A stretch of 64,000 bases of DNA from positions 1-64,000 of the forward strand of contig CAVUTF010000009.1 in NCBI GenBank assembly GCA_963744305.1. The letters are read 5' to 3'. Below the pieces are notes generated by a model. The model saw only the letters and a list, made by a program, of their open reading frames with translations. It did not search any database and was not told the DNA's origin. Below, piece by piece: positions 27,529-38,732 of the stretch (its first letter is position 1; every line of letters begins with the position of its first letter). A program made the translations under genes and the position numbers. This DNA comes from FEN-1219 sp963744305 (GTDB lineage: Bacteria > Pseudomonadota > Gammaproteobacteria > Steroidobacterales > Rariloculaceae).

Positions 27529-29046
27529 ATGCGCACGACCGATCTCCGGCGAACCGCTGGCGCTCGACGATCGGTTATGGGCATCCAATTGATCTCGAGA
27601 GGGCCGAACGTTGTAAGCCAAGCGGTGGCGCGGCTTAGAGCGCCTCGCCGGGGCATCGTAACTTTGGCTGCTCTTTCCTGTGCCGTTTCGGGCTGCGCTC
27701 ACTATCCGCCGAACGCTCCGCTGGAACACGTCGATAGCGCGAGCGGCTATCGGATTCGAGCTACCGCGGGCGACGCCGACGACTCCACGGAGCTCGCGAT
27801 TCGCCATGACGTTCTCGGGCGGCGGAACACGCGCGGCGGCGTTCGCCTATGGGGTGCTCGCCGCGCTCCGGGACATTGAAGTCGAATTCGATGGGCGACC
27901 ACGCAGGCTCGTCGATGAGATCGACGGCATTTCGAGCGTCTCCGCCGGCAGCGTGACCGCAGCCTATTTCGGCCTGCACGGAATGGCCACCTTCGACACG
28001 TTTCCGGAAAGGTTCCTGTACCGAAACGTTCAGGGCGCGCTCACGCGTCGCTTCCTATCACCGTGGAACTGGGTGCGCTTGGTGTCGCCGACCTTCGGCC
28101 GCGGCGACTTCATGGCCGAGTACTTCGATAAGCTGATCTTCGAGGGAAAAACCTACGCTGACCTCCTCGTCACGGAGTCGCCCGCGATCATTATCAATGC
28201 GACCGATATCGATGCGGGCACGCAATTCGCGTTCGATCAGGATCAGTTCGACCTGTTGTGCTCGGACATCGCGAGCTTTCCTTTGGCACGAGCGGTGGCC
28301 GCTTCGTCGGCCGTGCCGCTCGCGCTCGCGCCGCTCACGCTGGTCAACTATCCGAGCCGGCAATGCGGTTACGAGCTGCCCGTCCTGGGCGGCCGCCGAT
28401 GCGCCGACCGTCGAAGTGTCGTCGCGGCGCTATCAAGAAGCGCGGCGGATTCGACATTACGTGCTGCACGACGAGGTGCGCTTCGTCCATTTGGTGGATG
28501 GCGGACTTTCGGACAACCTGGGATTGCGCTCTTTATATGACAAAGCCACCGTCGCCGGCGGATTCATAGCCCTCTTGGAGCTCACCGGTTACACGCGATT
28601 CCGTCGCGTTCTGCATCTCGTGGTCAACGCCCAGCAGGAACGCAGCGCAGAAGGCGCCGAGGACGAAGGGGTCCCGGGACCGATCGAAACGGTGAGGGGC
28701 GCCACCAAGCTGACGCTCGACCGCTACAGCTTCGAGACCGTGGAAAACTTCAGGCGAGACCTGGGCGGCTGGATGCAAGAGCTGAAGGACGTTCGGTGCG
28801 CGCCGGGGGCCGTCGCGGACGTCGCGTGGGCCTTGCGACGATCTGCACGCGTACTTCGTCGAGCTGAGCTTCGCGCAGCATCCTGATCCGGCCGAACGGG
28901 AGTTCTTGATGAGCTTGCCGACGTCGTTTCGACTCGATCCGCAAGCGGTCGATCGTGTCGTCGCGTCGGCGAGCATTATTCTCAATCAGTCCGCAGCGTT
29001 CCAGGACTTTCTCCGAGATTTGGCCGCACTCGATACAACCGATTGA
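27529..29046 (+). CDS. Patatin-like phospholipase, predicted lipoprotein (frameshifted)
   Basis: Patatin-fold lipid acyl hydrolase with a Ser-Asp dyad, about 505 residues. A signal sequence ends in a lipobox (TLAALSCAVSGC), so it is probably membrane-anchored in the periplasm or outer membrane. The oxyanion loop is in MTFSGGGTRAAAFAYG, the nucleophile in GISSVSAGSVTAAYF (the usual Gly before V-S-A-G is Ser), and the catalytic Asp in LVDGGLSDNLGLRSL. Breaks near 27803, 28397 and 28840 must be bridged. The final part (DDLHAYFVELSFAQHPD to the stop at 29044-29046) is in a third frame. ATG 27529 gives a long leader; ATG 27577 is an alternative. It converges on the large regulator with 7 bp between stops. 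Confidence 0.8.
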
Positions 29047-29053
29047 CGAGCTC

Positions 29054-32000
29054 CTAGGCGCGCTCGGAATCGTGGAGGACGGCCTTGGCGTCGCGCAAAT
29101 CCGCCGTGTCATGTCCCTCCTCAAACCAGTCGATTGCCGCCGCGAGGATGCGAGGCTCGTCGCGTTTGAAGCGATTCAGACTCGTGAGCACTCGGAGCTC
29201 CCACGCTCTCGACTGCTGATCGCGCGCAATCGCCAGCGCCTTTCTCAAGCTCTGTTCCGCGTCAGCGATCGGGCTGACGCGCCGACGTGTTCCGCGAGGA
29301 CCGGAGACTTGACCGTCGCCTTCTCGCGCAAGCAGCAGCTCGGCCTGGATGCGATATAGCTCCGCGGCGAACCAGCTCTCGCCGTTCTCCGTGATGGCGG
29401 TGAGCGCATCGGCGAGCTCCGCCCGCGCCGCCTGTATCTGCCCGACTCTCGCGAGGCCGCGCGCCAGCAGACCGACGAAGTAGGGTTTCGAGAGCCGCGC
29501 CCCGGTCGACTCGTACGCGGCGAGGCCTTCGCGAAGCTCCTCCACACCCTCGAGCGCCTGCCGTTGCTCGATGCGCGCCCAGCCGCGATTGATGTGCCCG
29601 AGCGCGATCCACATCTTCAACCCGTACTCTTCGGCGATCGCGATGACCGCTTCTGCCTCGCCTTGGCTCGCCGCGGCCTCGCCGCGGAGCTGATGCAGAT
29701 GGGAGGCAAAGTGCAGCGCGACGATCAAGCTCTCGGCATGCCCGAGTTGCCGAGCAAGCGACACGCCGCGCTCGAGCCGCCTCACGGCCCGATCCGGATA
29801 GCCGAGCATCCACAGAGCGCGCGCGGCGTAGCAGTCGCTCGACACCCTGGGATGCCAGACGCCGAACGAAACTCGCGTCCTCTGTCGCTCCGGCGCGTCG
29901 TAGAGCGCGACGGCCTTGTCAAGCGCCTCGAGGGCCTCGCTGCAGCGGCCGAGCTCCACGAGCGTGATGCCCGACGCGCGGTGGGCTTCGATGATCATCA
30001 GCGGATCTCGCACTTCCTCGGCTTGCTCGAAAAGCTGTGCGACTTCCGTCCGGCAACGCGCGATATCGCCGCAGAAGTAGTACGAAAACCCGCGCACCCA
30101 TCGCACCATGAAGGCTTCCAAGTGCGCCCCGAGTCGCGCCGACAGCTCGAGCGCCGGATCGACGATGTCCTTTATCTCCGCCGCGGCGACGCCTTTCACC
30201 GCCATGACCGCAGCGCCGAGAATCAAGCGGAGCCCGAGCTCCCAGTGATCACGCTCGAGATCTGGCGGCAGCGTCGCAACCACCAGCAACCCGCGTCGCG
30301 CCAATCCTTCCGCCTCGTGCTGCGCCGAGCGATGCCGCGCATTTTCGGCAGCCATCAGCAGGTATTTCACGGCGCGACGTTGATCGCCGCCTTGCTCGAA
30401 GTGCATCGCGAGCTCGGCCGCAATCTCGCCGACGCGGCTTTGGTAGATGGCCTCGCCACGAGCACCGATCCGCGCGTGAATTTGTGATCGGCGCATCGGC
30501 GGCAGCAGGCGATACGGCACCTCGAGATACAGCACGTGGCTGAACTTGTAGCGCGGCGTGATCGTTCCGTCGGGTAGCTCGACGAGCCGTGCGGGCGACA
30601 GGAACCGGTGCCGCACGAGGGCCTCGCATCGCTCCTCGATCCATTCCGTGGGTTGCTGCGAGGCCGGCGGCGATGGCCGCCGACGAGCACTCCATGCCGA
30701 CGACGCTTGCTCCTTCGAGCACCGTGCGCTCCTCGGCGCTGAGTCGCTCGATCTGCTTTTCGATCAATTGCCGGACATTGTCGGGAATTCCGGATTCGAT
30801 CGCGCCAAGGCCATCCGGGAGTCGCCACTCTCCATCGTCCTTCACGATCGCGCGTTCGTCGATCAGATACTCGACGAGATTCACCATGAACAGCGGGTTA
30901 CCTTCGGTGCGCTTGTGAATGAGCCGGGCGAGTCGCTTCTCGAGGCGATGCCCGCGCAGCTTCACGTCCAAATACGCGGCGACGTCGCCTTCGCTGAGGT
31001 ACTCGAGCGGGATTTCGTGGCACAGACCATGCGCCTGCAGCTCGCGCTTCGCGCTTTTCAACGGATGGTCGCCGAGAATCACCTCGACGGGCCGATAGGT
31101 CCCGATCACCATGAGCCGGGCCGGATCGCGCCGCCGCGCGAGGTACCCGATCAAGTCGAGCGTCGAGTAATCGCTCCAGTGCAAATCCTCGAGCGCGAGT
31201 ATCAACGGTGAGTCCGCCGCAAGCGCTTCGATGGCTTCCGCCATCTCGCGCAGCATGCGCTCACGGCTCACGCTGCCGGCATAGTCGCTAGCGCGCTTCT
31301 CGCGAATCCTGCGCGACCGATCAGCGACGGAAGCTCGCGCAACCAGGTCGGCGCGAAGCGGCGAAGGCACGCGACGACGCGTTCGCCATCGGGGCCGCGG
31401 CCGAGACGAGACAACGCTTCCAGTACCGGCAAATAAGCTTCTCCGGCTCCGTACTGCTCGAGGCACTGGCCGCGCGCTGTTCGCGTTCGATCGATCGTCG
31501 TGGCGTGGTCCAGCAACGCGCTCACGAGCGTCGTCTTGCCGATGCCGGCTTCGCCCGTGACGAAAACGACCTGACGTTCTCCATCGAGAGCGCGATGCAA
31601 CAGCGCTCGCAGCTTCGAGAGCTCGGAGTCGCGGCCGAGGATCTCGTGCGGAGCCGACCGCGGCGAAGCGCCGCTCGAGGAGGCGCGTTCCGCTGCCTCG
31701 TCGCCGCTCGGTGCAAGAGCCTGCGCGGCGGTGAAGCCCTGATCCCCGACGTCCGCGACGAAGCGATAGCCGCGCCGATGCGCCGTCTGGATGTAGCGCG
31801 GCGATTCGGCATCGTCGCCGAGCGCCTCGCGGAGCTGCCTGATCGTGGTCTTCAGCACCGCGTCGCCGACGTAGGTACCGGGCCATACGGCTTCGAGCAA
31901 CTGCTGCTTGGTCACGAGTTGACCGCGGCGGTCTATGAGATGTTTGAGGACCGCATAGGCCTTCGGCCGCAGCGCGATTGAGTCCGATCCGCGCCAAAGG

Positions 32001-32059
32001 CACTCGTTGACCAAATCGAGGCGGAGCGGACCGAGCGATATCTGTTTGCTGTCCGGCAT
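29054..32059 (-). CDS. Winged-helix / AAA-type ATPase / TPR transcriptional regulator (frameshifted)
   Basis: A regulator of about 1,000 residues. Residues 1-100 are an OmpR/PhoB-type winged helix (LRPKAYAVLKHLIDRRGQLV, HRRGYRFVADVG). A signalling ATPase module follows with Walker A GEAGIGKTTLVSALL and Walker B LILALEDLHWSD. The C-terminal half is a TPR-like array (LELGRCSEALEALDKAVALY-type repeats and the FEQAEEV region). Breaks near 31310 and 30648 interrupt it. ATG 32059 (PDSKQISLGPLRLDL) is preferred over one at 32095. It is divergent from the aldehyde dehydrogenase gene with 115 bp between, so it probably controls that pair. The ligand sensed by the TPR part is unknown. Confidence 0.82.
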
Positions 32060-32174
32060 CACCGAAACGTCACCGCGAAATGACCGGCGCGTCATGACCC
32101 CTGATCTCGGCGCTGACTATTCTGGCCGCCCGATGAATGAGACAGCAACGACAGGCCGTAATTGGAGAACCGTG

Positions 32175-33587
32175 ATGGCACACGAAGCAACGAACCGGAG
32201 TTTCGCGATCGGCCAGTTGATTCGACGCGCTGCGTCGACGCAGCCCGCCGATTCGCTCATCGATGCGCTCGTCGACCGGGCGCACGCCGCGCATCGCGAG
32301 ATCGAGCACTGGAGCGAGGAGCGCATCGACGCGCTGCTGCACGCGCTCAGCGCGATTGTCGCAGAGCACGCTCACGCGTTGGCAGTCGCCGCCGTCGCCG
32401 AGACCGGCATGGGCAACGTGCGCGACAAAACGCTCAAGAACAGGATCGCGAGCTCCGGCACTTGGACGCAGCTCGCCGGGCAGGTGGGCCGCGGCGAAAT
32501 CGGCTACGACAGCGAGCGCCAGGTGGCCGAGATCGCGAGCCCGGTCGGCGTGATCTTTGGCCTCGTCCCAGCGACTCATCCCGTGGCGACCTTCATCTTC
32601 AAGGTGCTCATCGCGGTCAAGGGCCGCAATGCGATCATCCTGAGCCCGAGCCGGCGCGCGCGCCAGGTGTCGCAACGCACCGGGCGGCTCGTCCAGCAGG
32701 CGCTGCTCTCGGCTGGCGCCCCGGCCGACCTCGTGCAATGGCTCGGAGACGACGGCAGCCGCGAGACGAGCGTCGCCCTGATGAGCCACAAGCGCGTCGG
32801 GTTGGTGCTCGCAACGGGCGGACCAGCGATGGTCGAGGCCGCGTATCGATCCGGCACGCCGGCGATCGGAGTGGGCCCCGGCAACGCGCCGGCGCTGATC
32901 GGCGCCGATGCCGACCTCGCGCACGTCGCGCGCAGCGTCATACTCAGCAAGTCGTTCGACAACGGGCTCATATGCGGCGCCGAGAATCACCTCGTTGTCG
33001 AGGCCGCCGCTCGCGAGCGCCTGATCGGCGAGTTGATGCAGCACGGCGCCGCGGTTCTAACTCAGGCCGAGAGCGCGCGATTTCGCGACTCGGCGGTAAG
33101 TCACGATACGCAGCGTCTCATGCCGCGGGTGGTCGGGCGCGACGCGGCGGCGCTGGCCAAGCTGGCGCACATCGAGCGGTCGTACGCGATTCAGCTGCTC
33201 GTCGTCCCGGCCGACTCGGTCGATGCCACGAACTACCTGGCGGCCGAGAAGCTCGCCCCGGTTCTGAGCCTGTTCACGGTGACCGACTGCGACGAGGGCA
33301 TGGACGTCTGCCGCGCGCTGCTCGAGATCGACGGCGCCGGACACACTGCGGTCATCCATACGCATGACCCGCACCTGAGCCGGCGTTTCGCGGCCGAGAT
33401 CCCGGCGAGCCGCATCCTCGTCAACTCGCCGGCAGCGCAAGGGCTGCTCGGAGCCACGACGGGCCTCACGAGTTCCTTCATGTTGGGGTGCGGCACCTGG
33501 GGTCGCACCTCTACGACCAACAGCATCACGTACAGAGACCTGCTCAACATCAAGCGCGTCGCGTTTTACAAACCTGCGCGCGCATAA
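32175..33587 (+). CDS. CoA-acylating aldehyde dehydrogenase (AdhE-N/EutE-like)
   Basis: A 470-residue member of the acylating aldehyde dehydrogenase branch, which oxidises an aldehyde to acyl-CoA with NAD+. Diagnostic blocks are EIASPVGVIFGLVPATHPV, IGVGPGNAPALIGADAD and the catalytic Cys in SKSFDNGLICGAENHL, matching AdhE N-terminal and EutE-type enzymes rather than hydrolytic dehydrogenases. The ATG at 32175 has a GGAG site seven bases upstream; the ATG at 32133 is less likely. The next gene, an acyl-CoA ligase, begins 11 bp after the stop with AAGGAG overlapping the end, so they form an operon. There is no fused alcohol dehydrogenase. Substrate chain length is unknown. Confidence 0.88.
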   Translation: MAHEATNRSFAIGQLIRRAASTQPADSLIDALVDRAHAAHREIEHWSEERIDALLHALSAIVAEHAHALAVAAVAETGMGNVRDKTLKNRIASSGTWTQLAGQVGRGEIGYDSERQVAEIASPVGVIFGLVPATHPVATFIFKVLIAVKGRNAIILSPSRRARQVSQRTGRLVQQALLSAGAPADLVQWLGDDGSRETSVALMSHKRVGLVLATGGPAMVEAAYRSGTPAIGVGPGNAPALIGADADLAHVARSVILSKSFDNGLICGAENHLVVEAAARERLIGELMQHGAAVLTQAESARFRDSAVSHDTQRLMPRVVGRDAAALAKLAHIERSYAIQLLVVPADSVDATNYLAAEKLAPVLSLFTVTDCDEGMDVCRALLEIDGAGHTAVIHTHDPHLSRRFAAEIPASRILVNSPAAQGLLGATTGLTSSFMLGCGTWGRTSTTNSITYRDLLNIKRVAFYKPARA

Positions 33588-33598
33588 GGAGATCAATC

Positions 33599-35374
33599 AT
33601 GCGCACTGCCGTTGCCAAGCTCGAACAAGCCGTGATCAACCCCACCGACGCCCGCGCCGACACCGGCGATGCGGCGATCGGCATTCGCCGCCGTCCCAGT
33701 TATGTCCGGGGCACACATGACGTGCCACTGATCGCGGCCACGATCGGCGAGACCTTCGACGCGATGGCGTTGAAGCACGCCGCGCGCGAGGCCCTCGTCG
33801 TGGCGCATCAGGACGTGCGCTGGACTTACGCGGAGCTCAAGCGCCGCGTCGACGAGCTCGCGGTGGGGCTCATGCGACTCGGGCTCGAACCGGGCGACCG
33901 GCTCGGTATCTGGTCGCCGAACTGCGCCGAGTGGGTGCTGACGCAGTTCGCGTGCGCGAAAGCAGGCCTCGTGCTCGTGAACGTCAATCCCGCATATTTG
34001 CGCAGCGAGCTCGAATACGCGCTCAACAAGGTCGAGTGCGAAGCGCTGGTTCTCGCGCCCGGATTCAAGACGAGCGACTACATCGCGATCCTGCAGAGCC
34101 TCTCGCCGCAGATGCAGCATGCGACGACGAACGAGTGGCGCAGCGCGGCATTGCCGTCGCTACGGCACGTGATTCGGCTCGGCCGCGATCGCACAGCGGG
34201 AATGTGGAACTTCGATGACCTCACGCAGCCCGCTACCTCCGCGGAACTGGCGCAGCTCGCCGCACGCGCGGCATGCCTGCAGTTCGACGACGCCATCAAC
34301 ATCCAGTTCACCTCGGGCACGACCGGCTCGCCGAAGGGCGCAACGCTCACCCACTACAACATTTTGAACAACGCGTTCTTCGTGGGCCGGGCAGTGAACC
34401 TCGTGCCCGGCGACCGCGTCTGCATTCCGCTGCCGCTCTACCACTGCTTCGGCATGGTGATCGGCAACCTCGGCTGCATGACGCACGGCGCAACGATGAT
34501 CCTGACGGGCGAGAGCTTCGAGCCGTCGGCCGTGTTGCGAACGCTGCAGGGCGAACGTTGCACGGCCTTGTACGGCGTGCCGACGATGTTCATCGCGATG
34601 CTCGATCATCCGCGGTTCGCCGAGCACGACCTCGGGAGCCTGCGCACTGGCATCATGGCCGGCTCCCCGTGCCCGATCGAGGTCATACGTCGTGTGGTGG
34701 ACAAGATGCACATGGGGCAGGTAACGATCGCCTACGGCATGACCGAGACCTCACCCGTGAGCTTCCAAAGCTCGGTGGACGACACGCTCGAGCGCCGAGT
34801 CTCGACCGTAGGCCGCGTGCAGCCGCATCTCGAGGTCAAGATCGTAGATTCCGACGGCCGTATCGTGCCGCGCGGCCAGAAGGGCGAGCTGCTGACGCGG
34901 GGGTATTCCGTGATGCTCGGCTATTGGGGCGACGAGGCGCGGACGCGCGAGGCCATCGATCCTGCGCGCTGGATGCACACGGGCGACCTCGCGACGATCG
35001 ACGACGAGGGCTATTGCAACATCGCCGGCCGCATCAAGGACATGGTCATCCGGGGTGGGGAGAACATCTATCCGCGCGAGGTCGAGGAATTCCTGTACAG
35101 GCATCCCAAGATCCAGGACGTGCAGTGCGTTGGCGTTCCCGACCCCAAGTACGGCGAGGAGCTGTGTGCATGTATCGTCCCGCGCGAAGGACAGCACGCC
35201 ACCGAGCAAGAGATACGCGACTTCTGTGCCGGTCAAATCGCGCGCTACAAAATCCCGCGCTATGTGCGTTTCGTGAAGAGCTTTCCGATGACGGTCACGG
35301 GCAAAGTGGCCAAGTATCTGCTGCGGGAGCAGGTGGCGCGGGAGTTAGGCGTGCGGGAGATGGCAACCGCGTGA
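33599..35374 (+). CDS. AMP-binding acyl-CoA ligase (fatty acid/AcsA-like)
   Basis: A 591-residue adenylate-forming ligase that activates a carboxylic acid to its CoA thioester via an acyl-AMP. Motif order: FTSGTTGSPKGATLTH (P-loop-like A3), YGMTETSPVSFQSS (A5), HTGDLATIDDEGYCNIAGR (A7), RIKDMVIRGGENIYPREVEE (A8) and the catalytic Lys in TVTGKVAKYLL (A10). It resembles the medium/long-chain fatty acyl-CoA ligases annotated AcsA or FadD. The start follows an AAGGAG at 33586-33591. With the dehydrogenase upstream it can channel aldehyde or acid into one acyl-CoA pool. The pair lies across from the winged-helix ATPase regulator. Confidence 0.9.
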   Translation: MRTAVAKLEQAVINPTDARADTGDAAIGIRRRPSYVRGTHDVPLIAATIGETFDAMALKHAAREALVVAHQDVRWTYAELKRRVDELAVGLMRLGLEPGDRLGIWSPNCAEWVLTQFACAKAGLVLVNVNPAYLRSELEYALNKVECEALVLAPGFKTSDYIAILQSLSPQMQHATTNEWRSAALPSLRHVIRLGRDRTAGMWNFDDLTQPATSAELAQLAARAACLQFDDAINIQFTSGTTGSPKGATLTHYNILNNAFFVGRAVNLVPGDRVCIPLPLYHCFGMVIGNLGCMTHGATMILTGESFEPSAVLRTLQGERCTALYGVPTMFIAMLDHPRFAEHDLGSLRTGIMAGSPCPIEVIRRVVDKMHMGQVTIAYGMTETSPVSFQSSVDDTLERRVSTVGRVQPHLEVKIVDSDGRIVPRGQKGELLTRGYSVMLGYWGDEARTREAIDPARWMHTGDLATIDDEGYCNIAGRIKDMVIRGGENIYPREVEEFLYRHPKIQDVQCVGVPDPKYGEELCACIVPREGQHATEQEIRDFCAGQIARYKIPRYVRFVKSFPMTVTGKVAKYLLREQVARELGVREMATA

Positions 35375-35392
35375 GCGCACGTATAGGCGCTG

Positions 35393-35956
35393 CTAACGCG
35401 GTTCCATCCCAACGGTGAGCGCTGCTTGGGTCGCTTCGAAGAGCGACTGCAAGCCGAACGACACGTCCGTGATGACGCCATTGACGAAAAACCCAGGCGT
35501 GCCGCGAACACGGCTGCGTCTGCCGCTGTCGATGTGCTCGCGGATTCGCTGCAAATACACGTGATCATCCATCTCGGCCGTGTACCGGGCGATGTCGAGG
35601 CCGATTTCCTCCGCGTAGCGGTGCAAGTGCTTCGTGTCGAGGTGCGTTTGATGCGCGAATAGCTGTGCGTGCATTTCCCAGAACTTGCCTTGAGCACCCG
35701 CGCATTCGGCAGCTTCCGCGGCGCCGAGAGCGTGTGGGTGAACTTCCTCGAGCGGGTAGTGACGGTACACGAACAGTACTTCATCCGGGAACTTGCGCAG
35801 CAGCATGTCGACGGCTGGCGCGGCTTGCTTGCAGTTCGGGCACTCGAAGTCCCCGTACTCGACGACGGTAACAGGTGCGTGGGCAGCTCCGCGCACGTGG
35901 TCGATCGCAGTGACCGGTAGCACCAAATCGATGGGACGGTTGCTCATGCTTGCCAT
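35393..35956 (-). CDS. DsbA-family thioredoxin-like protein
   Basis: A 187-residue thioredoxin-fold protein. The redox motif CPNC stands in VVEYGDFECPNCKQAAP, followed by the inserted helical domain (AAEAAECAGAQGKFWEMHAQ) and the cis-Pro region (RVRGTPGFFVNG). This is the DsbA/FrnE-type layout without an obvious signal peptide, so it may act in the cytosol, as the related Na+/H+ antiporter-associated NhaA-C-like and DSBA-like proteins do. ATG 35956 or 35947 can serve as start. It is followed on the same strand by no partner gene; upstream is a membrane protein gene 12 bp away, so the two are probably co-transcribed. Confidence 0.85.
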   Translation of the reverse strand: MASMSNRPIDLVLPVTAIDHVRGAAHAPVTVVEYGDFECPNCKQAAPAVDMLLRKFPDEVLFVYRHYPLEEVHPHALGAAEAAECAGAQGKFWEMHAQLFAHQTHLDTKHLHRYAEEIGLDIARYTAEMDDHVYLQRIREHIDSGRRSRVRGTPGFFVNGVITDVSFGLQSLFEATQAALTVGMEPR

Positions 35957-35968
35957 TCTCCGAGAGCT

Positions 35969-36550
35969 TTAATGATCGGGAGCCGCCGGCGATTGCACAA
36001 CTGTGCCGCCCGTGGAATGGTCGTGCGGCACCAAACGCACGGCAAGCTGACTCAGCGCCGCGTAGAGCCTGCGCCTGCCGGCGATCGGCCACCAGTCGTA
36101 CAGAAAGATCTCGAGCGGCTTCCACATTGCCACCCAGCCTCCGATTACCAGGCTCTCGCTCAATGCCGTCGCGAGCGGGCCGGGCACCGTGCTTCGGGAG
36201 ACGCCTTCGCTCGCAACGAGCAGTGCTGCGAGAAACGTTAGCCCGATGACGAGGCTGATCCAGCCGCGGCGAACGAGCTCGCGCAGCTCGCGCGCCTCGA
36301 GCCGCGCCTTGCGCTCGAAGTGCCCGCGAATCGCCTGCTCAACGTCACGTTGCTCGTTCGGCTGACCGCTCGGCTCATCGACGTGCACGACGATCGCGCT
36401 CGCCCTGCGCTCCGGAAGCTCGCGCACGCTTGCGACGATGTACTCCTCGGCATCCGTATCGAGGTCCCGGTCATAAAACGGACATGGATCCAGCGAGTCG
36501 AACAGTTGCCCGACTTCGCGTAGGTGAAGATCGATGACGCCTGCCTGCAT
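35969..36550 (-). CDS. Conserved hypothetical two-helix membrane protein
   Basis: A 193-residue protein with a soluble N-terminal part (LFDSLDPCPFYDRDLDTDAE, followed by a mixed alpha/beta stretch) and two membrane helices near residues 97-118 and 127-150 (VRRGWISLVIGLTFLAALLV; LVIGGWVAMWKPLEIFLYDW). The FYDRDLD...EEYIV pattern recurs in uncharacterised proteobacterial proteins of this size. The acidic helices between (EARELRELVRR) look like a cytosolic coiled segment. Role unknown. It lies just upstream of the DsbA-like gene on the same strand and 44 bp after the end of the TonB receptor gene. Confidence 0.72.
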   Translation of the reverse strand: MQAGVIDLHLREVGQLFDSLDPCPFYDRDLDTDAEEYIVASVRELPERRASAIVVHVDEPSGQPNEQRDVEQAIRGHFERKARLEARELRELVRRGWISLVIGLTFLAALLVASEGVSRSTVPGPLATALSESLVIGGWVAMWKPLEIFLYDWWPIAGRRRLYAALSQLAVRLVPHDHSTGGTVVQSPAAPDH

Positions 36551-36593
36551 CGCGACAGACTGCGTTGCTTGGCGGATTTCTTCAAGAGCGCGA

Positions 36594-38679
36594 CTAAAAG
36601 TTCAGGCGCATCCGCAGGTAGACGTTGGTGCCCGGCTCGGGGTAGCCCTGGGCGAGCTCGAAGTTCTCGTCCAGTAGATTCGTGCCGCCGACCGCGATCT
36701 CCCAAAGCTCGCTGCCGCGGTACTGGACTTGGACGTTGAGCAGCGTGTAGTCGCCGGTCCGCACGTAGCCGCTGCCGCCCGTCGACGTCACGTCGCTCCA
36801 GCGGTCGCCCGCGAGCTCGAGGCTCGGCGTGATCGACAAACGTGTCGGACGGCTCGTAGATGAACGCGACGAACGCCGCATCGTCGGGCGCGCCCGGTAC
36901 TTCGATAGCCCGGCTGCAGCGGGTCCGTGATCTCGCGCTGCAGGTACGTGTAGTTCGCGGCAACGCTCCAGAGCTCGCCGAGCTGCGCACTGCACGCCGA
37001 ACTCGACGCCGTAGAACTCGCCGTCGCCGACGTTGCGCGTCTGCGTGATGCTGCGGCGGACCCGCGCTCACGACGACCGTCTGAATCATGTCCTCGACGT
37101 CGGCATAGAACACGGCCGTCGACAAGTTCGAGCTCGTCCGTCAGCTGCGCGGCCCAGCCGATCTCGTAGTTGATGGCGCGCTCGGGCTCGAGCTCCGGGT
37201 TCGGCAGCGCGGTGCCGAAACGCGTGCTGAATCGCTCGAAGATCGTCGGAAAGCGGGTGCGCGAGGAAATGACCGCCGCGCAACTGGCGCTCGTCCGTGT
37301 ACTGCCAATAGGCCGCGCCCTGGAGGTTCGTTGCGTCGGTGCCGCCGGTCGGATACTCGAACAGACCGGCCGTCGCATTGAACTCCTGCGCCTTCTTGAG
37401 CTCGTTCGCCTCGTGGCTCAGCCCCGCCACGAGATCGAGCTTGTCGGTGGCGGCAAACGTGTTCTCGACTGCCAGCGACCAGGTGTTCTCGAGCGTCTCC
37501 TGCACGGGCTCGACCGATCTGAAGCGTCGGGTTCGTCGGGCGGTTGTCGTTGAACTCGGTGTGCTCGTCGCGGCGGTAGTGGAACGCCGAGCCGAACGTG
37601 TTGCGGTCGCCGAGCGATGTGCTGACCTCCACGCTGCCGCCGTAGCCCGTGTCGTCATAGAAGCTCTGGAAGCGGCCGTTCGGCGACTGCGTCGTGTACG
37701 TAGCATCGTCGTAGGCGAACAGCGAGTTCTCGTACGTGTTGTAGAACAGCTTGGTCTTGAGCACGACGTCGTCGTTCGGCCCGAGCTGCGTGCTCGACAA
37801 CCAGTACAGATTGCCGATGTCCCACGTCGGCCAGCGCCAGAAGCTGTTCGGCGGATTCGGCGGATTGTTGTAGACGTGCAGCGGCGCGCCCTTCTCGCCC
37901 GCTTGCGCCGTGTAGCTCAAGGAGTACTCGTCTGTGTCGTTCGGCGTGAAGCCGACCTTGAAGTTCGCGCGCGAGTCGCTGTTGTCGGACCCGTTGCGCT
38001 CGCCGCCGTCCTCGATCGCGGTCGGCACGAAGTCGTCCGCCAGCTGCCAATAGTCGCGGTCCAAGTAGCTCACGCTGCCTTGCACGTAGAATTTCTCGTG
38101 CCGCGTGCCGGCCATGGCGTAGGCATCCTGCTCACCCTCGCTGAAACCCGCGCGCAGCTCCGCTTCGAACGGCTCGCTCGGCTTGCGCGTCACGAGGTTG
38201 ATCGCACCGCCCATGCCGCCCGGACCGTCGAGCACCGAGACGTAGCCCTTCTGCACCTCGATCTCGGCGAGGTCCTGCGTCAGAAATCGGTTGAAATCCA
38301 GACGATTGTCGGCCGGCAGATAGATCCGAATGCCGTCGATCGCGAGCGGCACTTGCCAGCGGCCGAAGCCGCGCACGAAGATGCCGCGCTCGTTGCGCCG
38401 AGCCGTGCCGTCGAGCGTGCTCGTCACGCCGGGAATCAGCTTGATCGCTTCATCGAGCGTGTTGCGGTTGTAGGTCCACACGTCCTCGACGGTGACCGTG
38501 TTGTCCGTCGTGTCGGAGTCGTAGGCTTCGCCGATGACCGTGATGACGCTGAGCTTGCCGAGCTCGAACACGTTGTCTTGGGCCTCGACCCGGGTAACGC
38601 TCGCCGAAGCGGCGACGGCGAGTCCGGACGCCAGGGTCACAGGGGAATACAGGAAGGCGCGCGGCTTCTTGTTGTGCAT
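36594..38679 (-). CDS. TonB-dependent outer-membrane receptor (multiply frameshifted)
   Basis: Receptor of about 695 residues for energised uptake of a metal complex or vitamin. ATG 38679 opens into a signal peptide (TLASGLAVAASASVTRVEA). A possible TonB box is in FELGKLSVITVIGEAYDS. The plug domain is complete (EAIKLIPGVTSTLDGT, RGFGRWQVPLAIDGI, IEVQKGYVSVLDGPGGMGGA). The barrel ends in LRMRLNF with the terminal Phe used for outer-membrane insertion. From about 37530 downward at least five breaks occur, but conserved barrel pieces (RFPTIFERFSTRFG, LEPERAINYEIGW) persist in alternating frames. It is divergent from a periplasmic binding protein gene, so both may serve one uptake route. Confidence 0.85.
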
Positions 38680-38732
38680 TTTTCGAGAGTCCTTGAGTGA
38701 GCGTCCGGCAGACCACCGGCCGGGTTGCATGT

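Noticed and set aside
37339..38700. Open frame of 453 codons on the plus strand
   Set aside because: It is antisense to the TonB receptor, whose plug and signal peptide are clear. The antisense product is Arg/Val-rich without structure.
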